In this document: positions 50,982 through 62,251 of the stretch, one piece after another
How the letters are laid out: every line of letters starts with the position of its first letter
Position numbering within the stretch: position 1 is the stretch's first letter
From: Phoronis australis
Lineage: Eukaryota > Phoronida > Phoronidae
Assembly: GCA_002633005.1 (NCBI GenBank)
Contig: NMRA01000145.1
Span: 45,785-109,784, forward strand
Reading direction: 5' to 3'
Length of the DNA stretch: 64,000 bases
Program-made: the position numbers and the translations under genes
Notes under the pieces: generated by a model
Database searches by the model: none
Seen by the model: the letters and a program-made list of their open reading frames with translations, nothing else
What the model was told of the DNA's origin: nothing

Positions 50982-51429
50982 CCCTGAGATGCATCTCACA
51001 TCATAGTCATATTGACATCAACATGAAAGAAAAGCAAAGCGTTGTTAGAATCTAGTATATCCAACAAGATTTCTTGACAATGAAAGAGCCAGTGATTGAA
51101 AACGTCCACTGACCACCAGCAACTCGTAAAAATATGTAGTATGCTGCATGAATTAAGTTTGAAAATACTAAACAGAAACCATAAACTACAGAATACTACG
51201 TAGGGTCACAAGCCAGTGCGTATAACCTTGAGCAGGAACGGTGCTTGAAAACTGCTTAATCCATAAATAATAGATACGCAGTGTATGTACAAATTTAGAA
51301 TTAATTTTCAATGCAACGTCAGTCACCCAACAATTTGTTAAACTATTTTATACACATTAACACGTCTATTTGAACTACAAGTCAAAAAAGAAGAGCAGCT
51401 TTTAAATTTGTAATTTAATAAAGTCACAG

Positions 51430-51557
51430 GGCTCACATCTACTGTTGTAGTTGTGGTCAAACAAGTGTGACTATCAGGTGACAAAACCTGCAGGACTGCA
51501 TTGAATAACCGAGATCGAACCAGTGTCAGGGCAGAAACACAGTGATTAAATTTTTGG
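51430..51557 (+). other. Non-coding 5' exon of receptor 5
   Basis: ACTATCAGGTGACAAAACCT, GCAGGACTGCA and GTGTCAGGGCAGAAACACAG correspond to the 5' exons of receptors 1-3. It ends TTTGG before a GTAAGT donor at 51,558. The acceptor ends at 54,803; the 3.2-kb intron is about 1.2 kb without the transposon nest. Confidence 0.5.
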
Positions 51558-52595
51558 GTAAGTGTAGTTACACTGCATTGAGCAGTGGTAGATGATAAAT
51601 GAAACATTACCAACGGATGATTCAACGGCCATGTCAGATGACTTTAACTCTGATGTAAGAGGAGCCTCTTTGTAAACTGCACATTTGATCTTTTCAAACT
51701 TCGAGTTAATCACTTCTGTAGTTAACAGACCTTGAAGTATTACTCTTCAATATTTTGGTTGTCATAATTATCGCAAAGCTGTACTACAAAAATTGTAAAC
51801 AAGTATAGTTCTTAATAATAAGAGAAACTGTGTACTATGTTTAAATCAAAAAGCTCAGAAAGGTGACCATTTGAATACACCGATAAATTTATGTTTGGCA
51901 TATGTCGGGAGTACAATACGTTGAATGCAAGCCCCTTACCAGAAAAGGAAGACTGAGGTTGGTGAAATAAGGTCATTTGTTGTGACAAAATAAAATACAA
52001 TAAATGTGATGAAAATAAGATACAATATGTCAAATAAAATTATCTCTGGTCAGATGGGAAATAACAAGCACAATACATTACATATGAGAAGGTGCTAAAA
52101 GTTATGAGAGGAACAGGGTGAGTAAAACTGAAATATTTAGACACGTACCAATAGAACTGGAACAGGCCTTTATGCAGCGTACGTCCTGGGCGTCCAAAGG
52201 AACGCCCTAACACTAATCTGGACTGCCCTGGCAAGGACACCCAATGTATCATTTGGACGCCCACTGTCAATAGGAACCTTTCAAGTTTTGACTCACACAT
52301 TGTAATGAATACTAGGAAGTCTCTGAAGGCTAACAGTGGGGGCTCTTTTTTCAAAGCAGGAAGAAATATACAATGTATGTACAAAGTATATGCATCAGGG
52401 CTCAACACTAACGGTTGCCCGATTGCCCGTGTACTTGTAGATTTTGCGTCGGGCAAGTGGAATTTGAAAACTACTTGCCCGATGGGCAAGTTAAAAAGCT
52501 GGCCGCATAGACAAGCAGATCCTAAGATTGTCTGCTTGACTTTTGCTCCGAAGTAACGAACCCCGACACAAGCCTAAAAACCATCGAAAAAGCCC

Positions 52596-52991
52596 GTGTG
52601 GCCGTCAAAGAAACTCAAGTCTTCGAATGAGCACCGAAAGGAAAATAGAACGAGTGTGATGCAGCATGCACAGATGACACCCGCGGTCAAATCCTTTCGA
52701 TTCTCTGAACGTGCCCTGCAGTTTCTGAATAAGTTGTCACGTGATACTACTGATCGTCTGCACTCTGGCAAAACGTCCAAACAAGAAAGCCGTCCAGATG
52801 CTAAAAAAAGAGTTCAGGAAGAATCAAAGCAACAATATGAAACGAAAAGAGTGCGGGAATGGTTTCCGTCATGGGAAGTTAGGTTTCCTGGCCTGCGAGA
52901 CAGTGAACAAGGGATGACGTGTGATTTTTGCCGGCGTTTACCCATGTATGATGTACCGAGCTGGAAGCACCGCGTTCGTCAGCGGATGTAA
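52596..52991 (+). pseudogene. Transposase N-terminal fragment, 131 residues
   Basis: KSFRFSERALQFLNKLSRDT, then a basic stretch KRVREWFPSW, EVRFPGLRD and a CDFC pair follow the layout of the N-terminal zinc-finger region (TTF/BED-like) of hAT transposases related to ZNF862-type domesticated genes. The frame stops shortly after the zinc finger. No DDE catalytic core or dimerisation domain remains, so the element cannot move itself. Confidence 0.6.
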
Positions 52992-53456
52992 GTCATACAG
53001 ATAAGCGCAAAAGCTAAAAAGTGAATGATTGACCACATATTTTCTACACTACACAGCAGTTTTCAAGGCCTGGTATTTATTCAGGGGGAATTCCAAAGGA
53101 CATTCTTATGAATTCAAGGCTCCCGCTGGCGACTACCAAAAGAAGAGGAATTGTCGCTCTGAAGGGCGACTTTTTCGCGGCCTATCTATTTTTCAAAAAT
53201 GTAATTATTTATTGAAAATAAAAGTATATGTGGCATTATTATATGTTAAAATTTGATTTTAATTTAATACAAGGTACTGATGACCAAAACTGTGCAAGAT
53301 TTTTACGGATAGCAAAAATTCAAATTCAGGTTAAGCAAACTTTAATGCATGAGGGCGTATAAACTAATGAATACACAGAAGTGTCTAGAGTTCGACATGT
53401 CCTAGCTCATTTCGGCGCCTGTGAGCGTGAAACAATGGTTCAGATACCATAGTTAC

Positions 53457-53721
53457 CAGGGGCGGATCCAGGGCAGGGAATAACCAGAATTTCGGCAGAT
53501 GCGCGCGCTCAGGCTAAATTGTGGGGACGCAGAGGCCTCGAATGAGGACCTGTTGACTAAGAAAAAAAGGTAAACGGGTTTGTTCAGTTTGTTCAGGGCC
53601 TATGCGTTGTATATCACCCCCGATGAGCCCCTGCTTGCCCGCACCCGAACTCCCAAGTGGTATCTGGTAGAATTTCAGGGGGAGCCATGGCCCCCTTGCC
53701 CCCCCTAAATCCGCCACTGGC
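53457..53721. mobile_element. GGCGGAT-type MITE, copy 3, nested
   Basis: Left end CAGGGGCGGATCCAGG, right end CCTAAATCCGCCACTG, 265 bases. At this point the copy-2 element at 62 kb has about 90 different bases instead, so insertion here came with loss of local sequence. Flanking duplication not visible. Confidence 0.7.
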
Positions 53722-54835
53722 AATTCATGTATATAGCATGCACGACACAAGAGGAGGTTCAGCACAGGCAGCCCTACGGTAACACATTACCTAGGTGTGC
53801 ACATGCACGGTGCTATTTGGGATTGTACTTGGGGCAAGTGAATTTGTTGTTCGGGCAAGTAAAAATTTCAACTACTTGCCCGAAGGGCAGGTGGCTTAAA
53901 AAGTTATTGTTGAGCCCTGTGCATTGTTGCTATTTTGACATTTGATTGACAGCATTGTAAGTCTCCATCTACACAGGTTTTTTTAGTAAAAATGCTCACC
54001 ATAGAAGGCTGTTTTATAAACTTAGATGTAAAAACCTTGATCTATGCATTTTTTGTAAAAAAATATGTGTGTTTGGGGGTATTGCTGGGGGTGGGGGGTT
54101 ACGCGTCAGAATCATAGACGCCCTGGAATATTGGGAACCCCATTTTGGACACCCTATGTTCAAAATCCTGGATAAAGGCCTGAACTGGAACATGTGAAAG
54201 GTACAAAAAGGAAATTCCTATAGACACATGGCAGTCATCAGCGTTTAAGAGTCAGGAGTTGACCAAACTCAATGTACCGGATGGATAATATAGACCAATT
54301 TTTAACAAGGCTGGGAATATTAAACGTGTACCAAGAATTAGTATACAGGTCCCACTTGAGGAAAAAGGGGTGTAAGATACAGGAATCCCTATAGTCACAT
54401 AAATATATTTAACAAGTGAAATACCATTTTCCAAACAAAAACACGAGTACATTTCAGGAAATTTATGGATAATTTATCAAAGATCGAAGAGTTTTAGAAA
54501 TCAGAATTTAAAATTGGTAAAATCTACAAGTTTTAGTAAAATTCCGATCCTGACATCATTTAAAGTGAATGCATGATCGACAATAATTTGTTGAACAAAA
54601 GAAAGATGTTCACTACATGTGTGTAGTTCAAAAGAATACATAACCAAAGTCAGTCCTCAACAGCTTTGTCACGAATGAATTTGACAAAAACATAATCTTT
54701 ATAAACTCCCAGGATATGATAAAACCTAAAATACAGATTCAAATGGTAGATTTTGTTTCCATAAATTTGAAAAACTGAACCAATTGTTTTCATTACATTC
54801 TAGGATCCAAGTGGAACAGAGAAGTGGTCCCCAAA

Positions 54836-55825
54836 ATGAATACAACAACAAATTACACTCTCCGAAAATCATGGAGCACCTGGTCAATCTACAGCTACAG
54901 TGTCCTTGCTGTTGCCATTGTCATCACAAATGGCATACTCATCACTGTAATTGGCAGCACGAAATCGCTTCATGTCAACCGACACATATACGTGTTCGCT
55001 CTCGGATTGGCAGACTTCAGTGTTGGATTAATTGCTATACCCATTATACTGATATCTTCCGAGATCAAACTCTCCAAAAATCCGTACTACTGTCTAGCAA
55101 TGATCAGCGTGAACTTCTTTACAATATTTATGTCAGTATGTGTGTTATTCCTTCTCGCACTTGACAGGTGCTTTTTCATCACCAAACCATTGCGGTACCG
55201 CATATGGGTGACAAAATTCAAGACAATCATGGCACTTGTAATAGTCAACACAAGTATCTGTGTGTGGAGTTTCGCGCCCCTGTTTGGATGGAACAAACTT
55301 TCACCTGGCCTCATAAAAGTAGAGAATCTAAAGTGTAATTCAATACATATAGTGATGCCAACTTATTTTTTGATATCAATGGTTATATACTTCATCATGC
55401 AGAGCATACAGATCACATGTTTTGCATTCATAGCACACACTGCCTGGCGACACCGAAGAAATGTTAACAAGATGAGATCCTCTGCACAAACTCAACCCAA
55501 TAAACTACCCATAAGTCCCCGAGCTACTGTGGTGCTAGCACTGTTAATTTTTACATCTGCAGCAGGCTGGATTCCACTTATGATTATCAACGCATTAAAC
55601 TTAGATTGGTCCACATCGGGTGAGGTTAAAACGTTTCATTTGAACAAAGAGAAGGATGTATTGATGCTCATAGCACTGTTGACATCGCTGATAAACCCGC
55701 TTGTCTATGGATTTGGAACCAAGGCAATACATGAAGCTACTCTGAAGATGTTCCAAAGTAAATGCTACAGAAGAGAAACACGGTACACTGACAATAGAGA
55801 GATTACTGTAGTTACATCAGTGTGA
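54836..55825 (+). CDS. Class A GPCR, receptor 5, 329 residues
   Basis: Single coding exon; acceptor CATTCTAG ends at 54,803, ATG at 54,836. MNTTTNYTL start with sequons at N2 and N6; DRC, PLFGWN, GWIP, NPLVYGFG; tail KCYRRE; C-terminus VVTSV, the only family member here ending in valine yet still class I PDZ. A stretch around 54,942-54,988 is identical to receptor 1 and different from receptor 2 at about seven sites. The gene is closest to receptor 4 in flanks. Confidence 0.9.
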   Translation: MNTTTNYTLRKSWSTWSIYSYSVLAVAIVITNGILITVIGSTKSLHVNRHIYVFALGLADFSVGLIAIPIILISSEIKLSKNPYYCLAMISVNFFTIFMSVCVLFLLALDRCFFITKPLRYRIWVTKFKTIMALVIVNTSICVWSFAPLFGWNKLSPGLIKVENLKCNSIHIVMPTYFLISMVIYFIMQSIQITCFAFIAHTAWRHRRNVNKMRSSAQTQPNKLPISPRATVVLALLIFTSAAGWIPLMIINALNLDWSTSGEVKTFHLNKEKDVLMLIALLTSLINPLVYGFGTKAIHEATLKMFQSKCYRRETRYTDNREITVVTSV

Positions 55826-56879
55826 AGACAGCGATAAGCACACAGGATCCAAAATGAGAACTTTCAACCTACTAACATTTTGAGACTCCTGTTTCACCTG
55901 AGGACAGTCTCCGAGCTATTTAATGGTGTTGAAAGTGACATCTATTTGTTGGGTAGTATAACGCCCACTGTACCATACTAGAAACTGGAAACTCTTTAAT
56001 GCTCATCTGGCAGATGAGAACACAGCAATCTATGCCATCTCTCCTACTCAAGCATGCCAGGGAACTGATGAGGATTAATTTTGTAAATTTTTCTATGGAG
56101 ATCAAGAGTCGCCTGAGAAGCAATCCACAGGATACACCACAAGCAAGAATGAACATGCTAGGTACGGAAACACAGCACTGAACAGACTGTGCCTAGTACG
56201 TAACTGACCTGGAGCATTGAATCCTGCAGAGGCTTTTTTTCCTCACAATACATAAAGGGATGCTGTGGCACAATGAGGATGTAAACCAGAACAATACCTG
56301 ATGGTAGAATAGAACGGGTAACAATAAAAATGCCAAATTATTACAGACACGACAGGGAATCCAAGAGACACCACACATTAGCCACAGCAAAGAATAAAAA
56401 AGCACAGCCCTGTTGGGGAAATTAAAGACTATGTTGCACACGATTTCAGGGTGCTAAAACATGTTATAGAAGCCAATTCTGACGAAATGCGTCAGCAAAA
56501 AAGCCCTAAAAGTCAGCACTTGTGACGATTTAGAGCCGAGTTTTACTCTGCCATTTTAGCTTTGTCGGAAGCGAGATGCATTCAGGAATGATTGAATAAT
56601 GAGACAGTCTTATTTCACCAGTGCTATTTAGTGAGTTTGACAGGGACTGAAAATTGGGCAAACATGGGGTAAAACTCAGGAAATATTGAAAATAAAATGA
56701 TAAATGCAAGAAAACTAAGACACCTCAGTCAGCAACAAAGGCGAAGACTTCCGTGAACAAGCACATATTATTTGCGGTGGTAGTGAGAAGCAATGTGTGA
56801 TAAAGTGAAGACATTAAGTCTTGAAATATGTACGCAATTGGAATTTAGTAAATAGATTTTCCAATTTTCCACCACAGTC

Positions 56880-57260
56880 TTTGGTGACTTCAACCAGACT
56901 TTATGGCTTGAACAGTTGTAGTTAATAAAACCCATTGGGAATACTGCAAGCCGATATGTCCAGATTCTTGTCAAAAATATTGATGGGCCAGTTTCAGCAA
57001 TTATTGGTGGACATGTGCAATCAAACATGAACTTACTTATCGGAGTTCTCAAAATGTTTTTGTGTTACAACGAAATATAGATTTAATATGGTCATCAATA
57101 GCTGTTAATTTACATAGCAAGTGTAAATGCAAAAGTTGGACATTAAATCTTGTTGTTTAGGATGGTTTTTCAAACCTTAAGTTTCTACAATGTCCTGAGA
57201 GGTCATGTCCTATAATGGTAACTCTGAGTATCTCAAAATTTGATGAATTTTTAGTCTGTG
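56880..57260 (+). repeat. Local duplicated segment, copy 1
   Basis: Contains GTCCAGATTCTTGTC, AAAATATTGATGGG, GTGGACATGTG, CATGAACTTAC, GAAATATAGATTTAATATG and GGTCATGT ... ATAATGG, repeated in order at 57,730-58,060. A related segment lies at 48,075-48,275. Confidence 0.75.
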
Positions 57261-57419
57261 GAACTTGCAGGCTATTTCCTTCTATCCGTGATTGCTTGGT
57301 CAAATTAGTTAGAAACACAACGTATACCGACAATGTGAATATCAAGTACATTGAAAATTGCCAGACGTTTTTAAAAATGAGTTTTGTGTATGCATCGAAA
57401 ATGATCCACCGTAAATATC

Positions 57420-57625
57420 GTGACTTAGGTGTTGGGGAATAACACTGCATGATGCGAGTTATGTGAGCCCCCAAGGTATGCCATTAGTGCAAAGATCACC
57501 CATTTGCAAATTTTTTTGTTTTCACATTTACAAGTTGTCAATGAATACAACTGCACTTTGTTTAGCGTAGATGATGTTCAAACAGCATTGCCGTTTAGTT
57601 CCTGCTATACATTAGCATAGCTGGG
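57420..57625 (-). repeat. Inverted-copy pair, right member
   Basis: Reverse complement matches 34,655-34,860; see that entry. Confidence 0.7.
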
Positions 57626-57729
57626 GTGTGCAAAGACTTCATTCTTTAAATCACAATGAACAGAAAATAGTATCTTATGCCTCAACAAGTGCAGATTGTA
57701 GTGAAAAAACAGAGACTTTAGTCAAATTT

Positions 57730-58060
57730 TATAGCTTGAGTAGTTGTAGTCAAAATAGGTCATGGGGAATACCGTAAGAGAATGTGTCCAGATTCCTGTC
57801 GAAAATATTGATGGGCCGTGTCAGCAATCATAGGTGGACATGTTTAATCAAACATGAGCTTACTGGTCTCAAAATGTTGTTTCATGTATTATGAAGAAAT
57901 ATAGATTTAATATGAACATCAGAAGTGTTGTTAATTTTTTTAGTGTATATGCAAAGGTTAGAGCTTAAATCTTGTTATTCAAACCTCAAGTTCCTATGAT
58001 GACCAGAGGGGGCATGTACTATAATGGCAACCCTGATTCCCTGAAAATTTGATGAATTTT
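57730..58060 (+). repeat. Local duplicated segment, copy 2
   Basis: Partner of 56,880-57,260, with GTCCAGATTCCTGTC, AAAATATTGATGGGCC and CAAACATGAGCTTAC in order. Confidence 0.75.
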
Positions 58061-59086
58061 TAAACCACAATCAGCAGAAAGAGAGTATATTGCGTGTACA
58101 AAATTAATATACCTCAATAAGTGCAGATTGTAGTCAACAAACAGAAGAGTGTGAAAATGAAGCACTCAAGACTGACTATTAGTAAGTAAGTAATAAATGA
58201 CCTTTTAAACACAGCTCCTTACACAGCACAGTAACAAGTCCCCTGTGATTCAAATGTTAAGCTGAGTATTGATGACAAAAGGCCAAGTCGACATGATGAG
58301 ATACGCCTTGTCACTAGATGGCGATAGGGTAGTTGGTAGGCAGTGTTCTGCACTCTTGCATGAATTTGAAGCAGCGGGATATTTTACAATTTTTTGTAAA
58401 TTCTTTGCCACCACCATGACATCACATTACCACGGTTGCGCAAAAAGATATCTAAACGATTTGTGTAAAAATGTCCATTAAGAATATCCATGAATGAAAG
58501 AATTTTTGTACTCTATATGAAATACATTTTCTATGCAACAATATCGTTTTAATTGGCCCTGAGAAAAAATAGTTGTATAACGAAGCACGAAAAATAAATA
58601 AACTAAAAGTGCTTAACAACACAGGAATTACTAAAATAGCACTGTGGCAAGGTGGACAGTGAACAGAATATGAAAGAAAAGACCTCTTAGCTCAAATTTC
58701 CCTTGGGTGTTATTTATTAAAACATTTACCCTTTTTCTAATTATCAAGATTAGATTTAAATTGCAAATCGAAATAACATCACGTCTAACTAAAACGTTAA
58801 AGCAATTCAAATAAATACATAAATTTGATAGATTTCTATGATAATGCATAGATAAAGACATCTAATACCAAAATAATAATGTCACATGTCTGATGTCATA
58901 ATGAGACACTGACAGTGTACCCAACAGTACCACAAGAATTACTTTAAAAAATGACCAGAAGTCTGTAGATGAAGACAAGGCTATAAATAACAACAGGGCG
59001 TACTTAATAAAGGAGCTGGTTCTGCAATCAAATGTGGAGACCAAGATATGGCATCAAAGTTATTTGGATAATGCCATGAAAAGAAG
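58061..59086. other. Upstream region of receptor 6
   Basis: No homology to the 5' exon or acceptor of the other receptors was seen before the ATG at 59,087, so this gene may be transcribed or spliced differently. The rest is AT-rich with no recognised gene. Confidence 0.4.
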
Positions 59087-60064
59087 ATGAATAGGACTGA
59101 GGTCGAATCACCCGTGTGGTCACTTTATTGCTATAGCTTTCTTGCCATTGTCATACTGATTGCAAATGGAATACTGCTCACGGTGATTGGCAGGACAAAA
59201 TCACTCCACACCAACCAAAATGTGTTCATTTTCTCACTTGCACTTGCTGATTTTTGTGTAGGACTGGTTGCGATACCGGTTTTACTGGTGTTCAGGCATA
59301 CTGACTTCAGCGAAAAACCACACCTCTGCCTGGCTATGCTATCTTTGTACTTCCAGCAAAGTGCACTGCCAGTAAGTATATTGACACTTCTCGCAATGGA
59401 CCGGTGTGTCTTCATTATGTTACCACTGCGATACCGCACCATGGCAACGAAATGTAGGGCTATCGTCTTACTTCTCTTTAAGGTAAATGGAACATTGTTT
59501 TGGTGCTACCTCCCATTGTTCGGATGGAACAAACTTTCACTGGGACTCACTACAGAAGAAAATCTAATTTGCCTTCCAATTCATTTGGAAGTGCCTGCAT
59601 ATCTTCTGCTCATGGTAATTTTTTTCGTGATGGACGTAACCATGCAGGTCATTTGTTTCTCACTCATTGCCTACACAGCCTGGAAACATAGAAGAAAAAT
59701 CAAGCAGGTGCGACTGAGTGGTCTGGAAAGGCCAGCTCCAGCAGCACTAAACATCAGAGCGATCATGGTGTTGCTTTTGCTTTTATTCACATCAGCAACA
59801 GGTTGGCTGCCAATGCAATTATTCAATGGCTTACAAACTGAATGGTTTGGGTCAAATCAAGCCAAAGGGTTCGGCTACACAGCAAAAAATGTCCGCGACG
59901 TCTTTGTGTTTGTCGGATTGTCAACATCGTTGATTAACCCGTTAATTTATGGATTTGGGACCCCTGCTGTCAAAGAGGCTGCTAAGAAATTGCTCAGAAT
60001 GGACAATTCTTGCAGGGCAGAGATGTACCGAAATAGAAACATAAGATCAACTACAGCTTTGTAA
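59087..60064 (+). CDS. Class A GPCR, receptor 6 (diverged), 325 residues
   Basis: Single exon. Starts MNRTEVESPVWS with a sequon at N2. ALAD in helix 2, LCLAM for the helix 3 cysteine, MDRC, PLRYR, PLFGWNKLS, LICLP for the loop 2 cysteine, GWLP in helix 6, NPLIYGFG in helix 7. The C-terminus is STTAL, again a class I PDZ ligand. It is the most distant member of the array, and its flanks do not align with the others. Intact and likely functional; ligand unknown. Confidence 0.9.
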   Translation: MNRTEVESPVWSLYCYSFLAIVILIANGILLTVIGRTKSLHTNQNVFIFSLALADFCVGLVAIPVLLVFRHTDFSEKPHLCLAMLSLYFQQSALPVSILTLLAMDRCVFIMLPLRYRTMATKCRAIVLLLFKVNGTLFWCYLPLFGWNKLSLGLTTEENLICLPIHLEVPAYLLLMVIFFVMDVTMQVICFSLIAYTAWKHRRKIKQVRLSGLERPAPAALNIRAIMVLLLLLFTSATGWLPMQLFNGLQTEWFGSNQAKGFGYTAKNVRDVFVFVGLSTSLINPLIYGFGTPAVKEAAKKLLRMDNSCRAEMYRNRNIRSTTAL

Positions 60065-62251
60065 ATCAGTTTGTATTTCTATCAGTCATTACCAGTATAT
60101 GGACTGAACTCAGCTTGAGAAAACATAGGAAGAGGTCCTGAGATGGAGGGGGAAAGTTATGTTTTGCAAATGTCTACAATTAACACAAACACAGGATGTT
60201 ACTAATCAGTCAATTAAGCTTATAAAATTAGCATGCTTGAAAACTGAACACTACACTTAACTGTGGGAGAACCACAATATTAACATGAGCCATCAAAAAC
60301 ATTTCTGAATATATGCAGGGATATATTATACATACCAAAAGAAAGTATTAGAATTTTTGCACCTTGTTCTTAGATATACCAGTAGCGATAGATACCTTTC
60401 GTAGAAAAACTTTAGTGTACCACTCTTCATCTTCGCCAACAGATGGCTCACTAGAAAGTGAGATGGCTGACACTTTGTGTCCACCACATCATCAATGATA
60501 GCCTTTTTGTTTCACAGGTTACTTTGCCATGTACAGTTACATGATGGCATAACTTCCAGTTACTTATAGTAGCTTTTTATATTACATACTATTAGTTAAT
60601 ATTGTGGTAACTGTGGACTAGATACTGAAATAAAAAGGAATCAATGACTTATTGCTTGTACCTCTTTGTATTATGGTAAAAGTTACCCAGTTTGGGAGTC
60701 TAGAATTTAGGACAGCAAAAGTTAATTTTCTCCATTCTGGAATATGAGGATATGGCGATTTGGCGTCATATTTTGAAAATTTCAGACAATGTATTTTCAA
60801 TCTACAGAACCCGTAATTTTGAAGTCTTTCCAGTGATTATTGAATTTGAGACGGCCATACTGCATTTCATAAATTTGGGACAAGCTCCGACCTTGAAGAA
60901 AATAATCAATTTTTTGCTGTCCCGAGTTACAGAATTTTTACCCTTAATAAAAAGAGCACCAACTTTGTTTATCACAAACGGCAAGGAAATACCAGAAATG
61001 CAAAGTTTTAAAATGTGCCCACCACTATATCGCAAATGGTAAGCTTCTGGGAGCGTAACAACAAAAAAATTGTTCAAAAATACCAGGTAGAAACAGCCAT
61101 TCAGTGGTATGGAATTTGTTGAAAATAGAAGGGGCTGTTGTTTGCATAATAGAAAAAAATTGTCAAATTTCATGAAAAAACATGAAGGAACTCTTGAAGA
61201 TAAAACGCTGGAAAACGAAAAAAACTTAAAACTTGCCATGAACGGGCACAACAGTTACTGTAGACGAATTCGTAATAAATTTTGGATGTCATTTGATGCT
61301 ACATTCACAGGAAATAATTTTCCAAATTTTACAAAGATCCTGCCAAGAATTAACAACAAATAAGCTGCAAAGGCAAACTAACAAAATTGTCAATAGGAAG
61401 CACCACAGAAACTGCACTGAAAATCGACATTCGTTGTGTTCTTCTTGGGAATAGCACATCTGCCAATTTTCATATTGACCCTTCCAGCAGTTTGGAGGAT
61501 AGAAATATAGACAACCCAATACAGAATCAAAAATAACACAAATGGACACTAAATGGCACGAGTCTGTCTTGAAATGCCTCCAGAATAGAGGCTCATTTTC
61601 GAATTTCATGAAAGTTTGACAAGGAACTCCGAATATGCAGGTCTAAGTAAATGCAAAAAATAGCCAATTGGGGGCAGAGTGGAAGTCACATCAGTATAGG
61701 AGTCCTGTTGTCATGGGAAAACACTTGCCAAATTTGACAAAGATCTTGCAAGAGTTAAGAAGATTCAGCAGCAAAACCTAAAAATGCCACTGGAAGGCAC
61801 CACAGTAGTTGAACCCGTTCAAAAATGAACATCGGGCATGATCTTCTCCACAGGAATACTACTGCTAATTTTTCATAATTCTTTAAGCCATTTGATAGAT
61901 AGTAAGGTTGATGCCAAACCAGAGGCACATCAAACCAATCCAAAAATGCAAAGTTGCTTCCTTTCTGCCACATTTCACGCGAGGCAGCGGTGACTGGATC
62001 TGTCTGGTCGTGGGGTTTTGGAGAGGCAGCAGATGCCAGACGCCCAGACATAGCTGACAGCACTATGCACCCATGCAAATAGGTGTAAGTGGCCACACAC
62101 AAACTAAAATCCCCATAGACTTAACCACCAAAACCCATGTGATTATCACATAACATTAAGTATGCATAATATTAAATAACAAAATGAAAGTCCTCTGAGG
62201 TGCAACACTTGGCGAAATCAAAAAATAACTTAAAGGTGATGTTGACGACAA
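60065..62251. other. Downstream region of dispersed repeats
   Basis: 60,690-60,945 is a second member of the repeat at 22,430-22,760. 61,300-61,560 and 61,715-61,930 are two diverged copies of one unit about 415 bases apart, sharing TTGACAAAGATC / TTTACAAAGATC, AAGAATTAA / AAGAGTTAA and GAAGCACCACAG / GAAGGCACCACAG. No gene recognised; open frames here run through repeat sequence. Confidence 0.5.
60690..60945 (+). repeat. Interspersed repeat, copy B
   Basis: Partner of 22,430-22,760: AAATTTGGGACAAGCTCCG, CGACCTTGAAG and AAATAATCAATTTT occur in the same order. Confidence 0.5.

Larger units (their letters stand above)
52396..53919 (+). mobile_element. hAT-like element with 5-bp TSD, copy 1
   Basis: Terminal inverted repeat CAGGGCTCAACA at both ends, flanked by TGCAT at 52,391-52,395 and 53,920-53,924. 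Subterminal CGGGCAAGT / ACTTGCCCG motifs recur about five times at the left and four at the right, as expected for transposase binding sites. It encodes only the start of a transposase (see the ORF at 52,596) and carries another MITE inside. Five-base duplications are known for a minority of hAT-like families; class is inferred from termini and ORF. Confidence 0.85.
52163..54182. mobile_element. Outer MITE (CAGGCCTTTAT ends, 8-bp TSD) hosting a nested element
   Basis: Ends CAGGCCTTTATGCAG on the left and inverted CAGGCCTTTATCCAGG on the right, flanked by AACTGGAA at 52,155-52,162 and 54,183-54,190. The paralogous site near receptor 4 (44,467) has the single uninterrupted AGAACTAGAACATGTG. Without the inner element it is about 496 bases. 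An 8-base duplication suits a hAT-type MITE. It lies in the 5' UTR intron of receptor 5. Confidence 0.85.
51760..57110 (+). repeat. Receptor 5 duplication block
   Basis: Partner of 43,970-48,278; homology covers the upstream flank, coding exon and the 3' flank to about 57,110. Confidence 0.8.

Noticed and set aside
52040-52489. 149-codon minus-strand open frame
   Set aside because: It crosses the boundary of the outer MITE and the hAT-like element, so it is chimeric transposon sequence.
60802-61251. 149-codon minus-strand open frame
   Set aside because: It lies across a dispersed repeat, has low-complexity composition and matches no domain.
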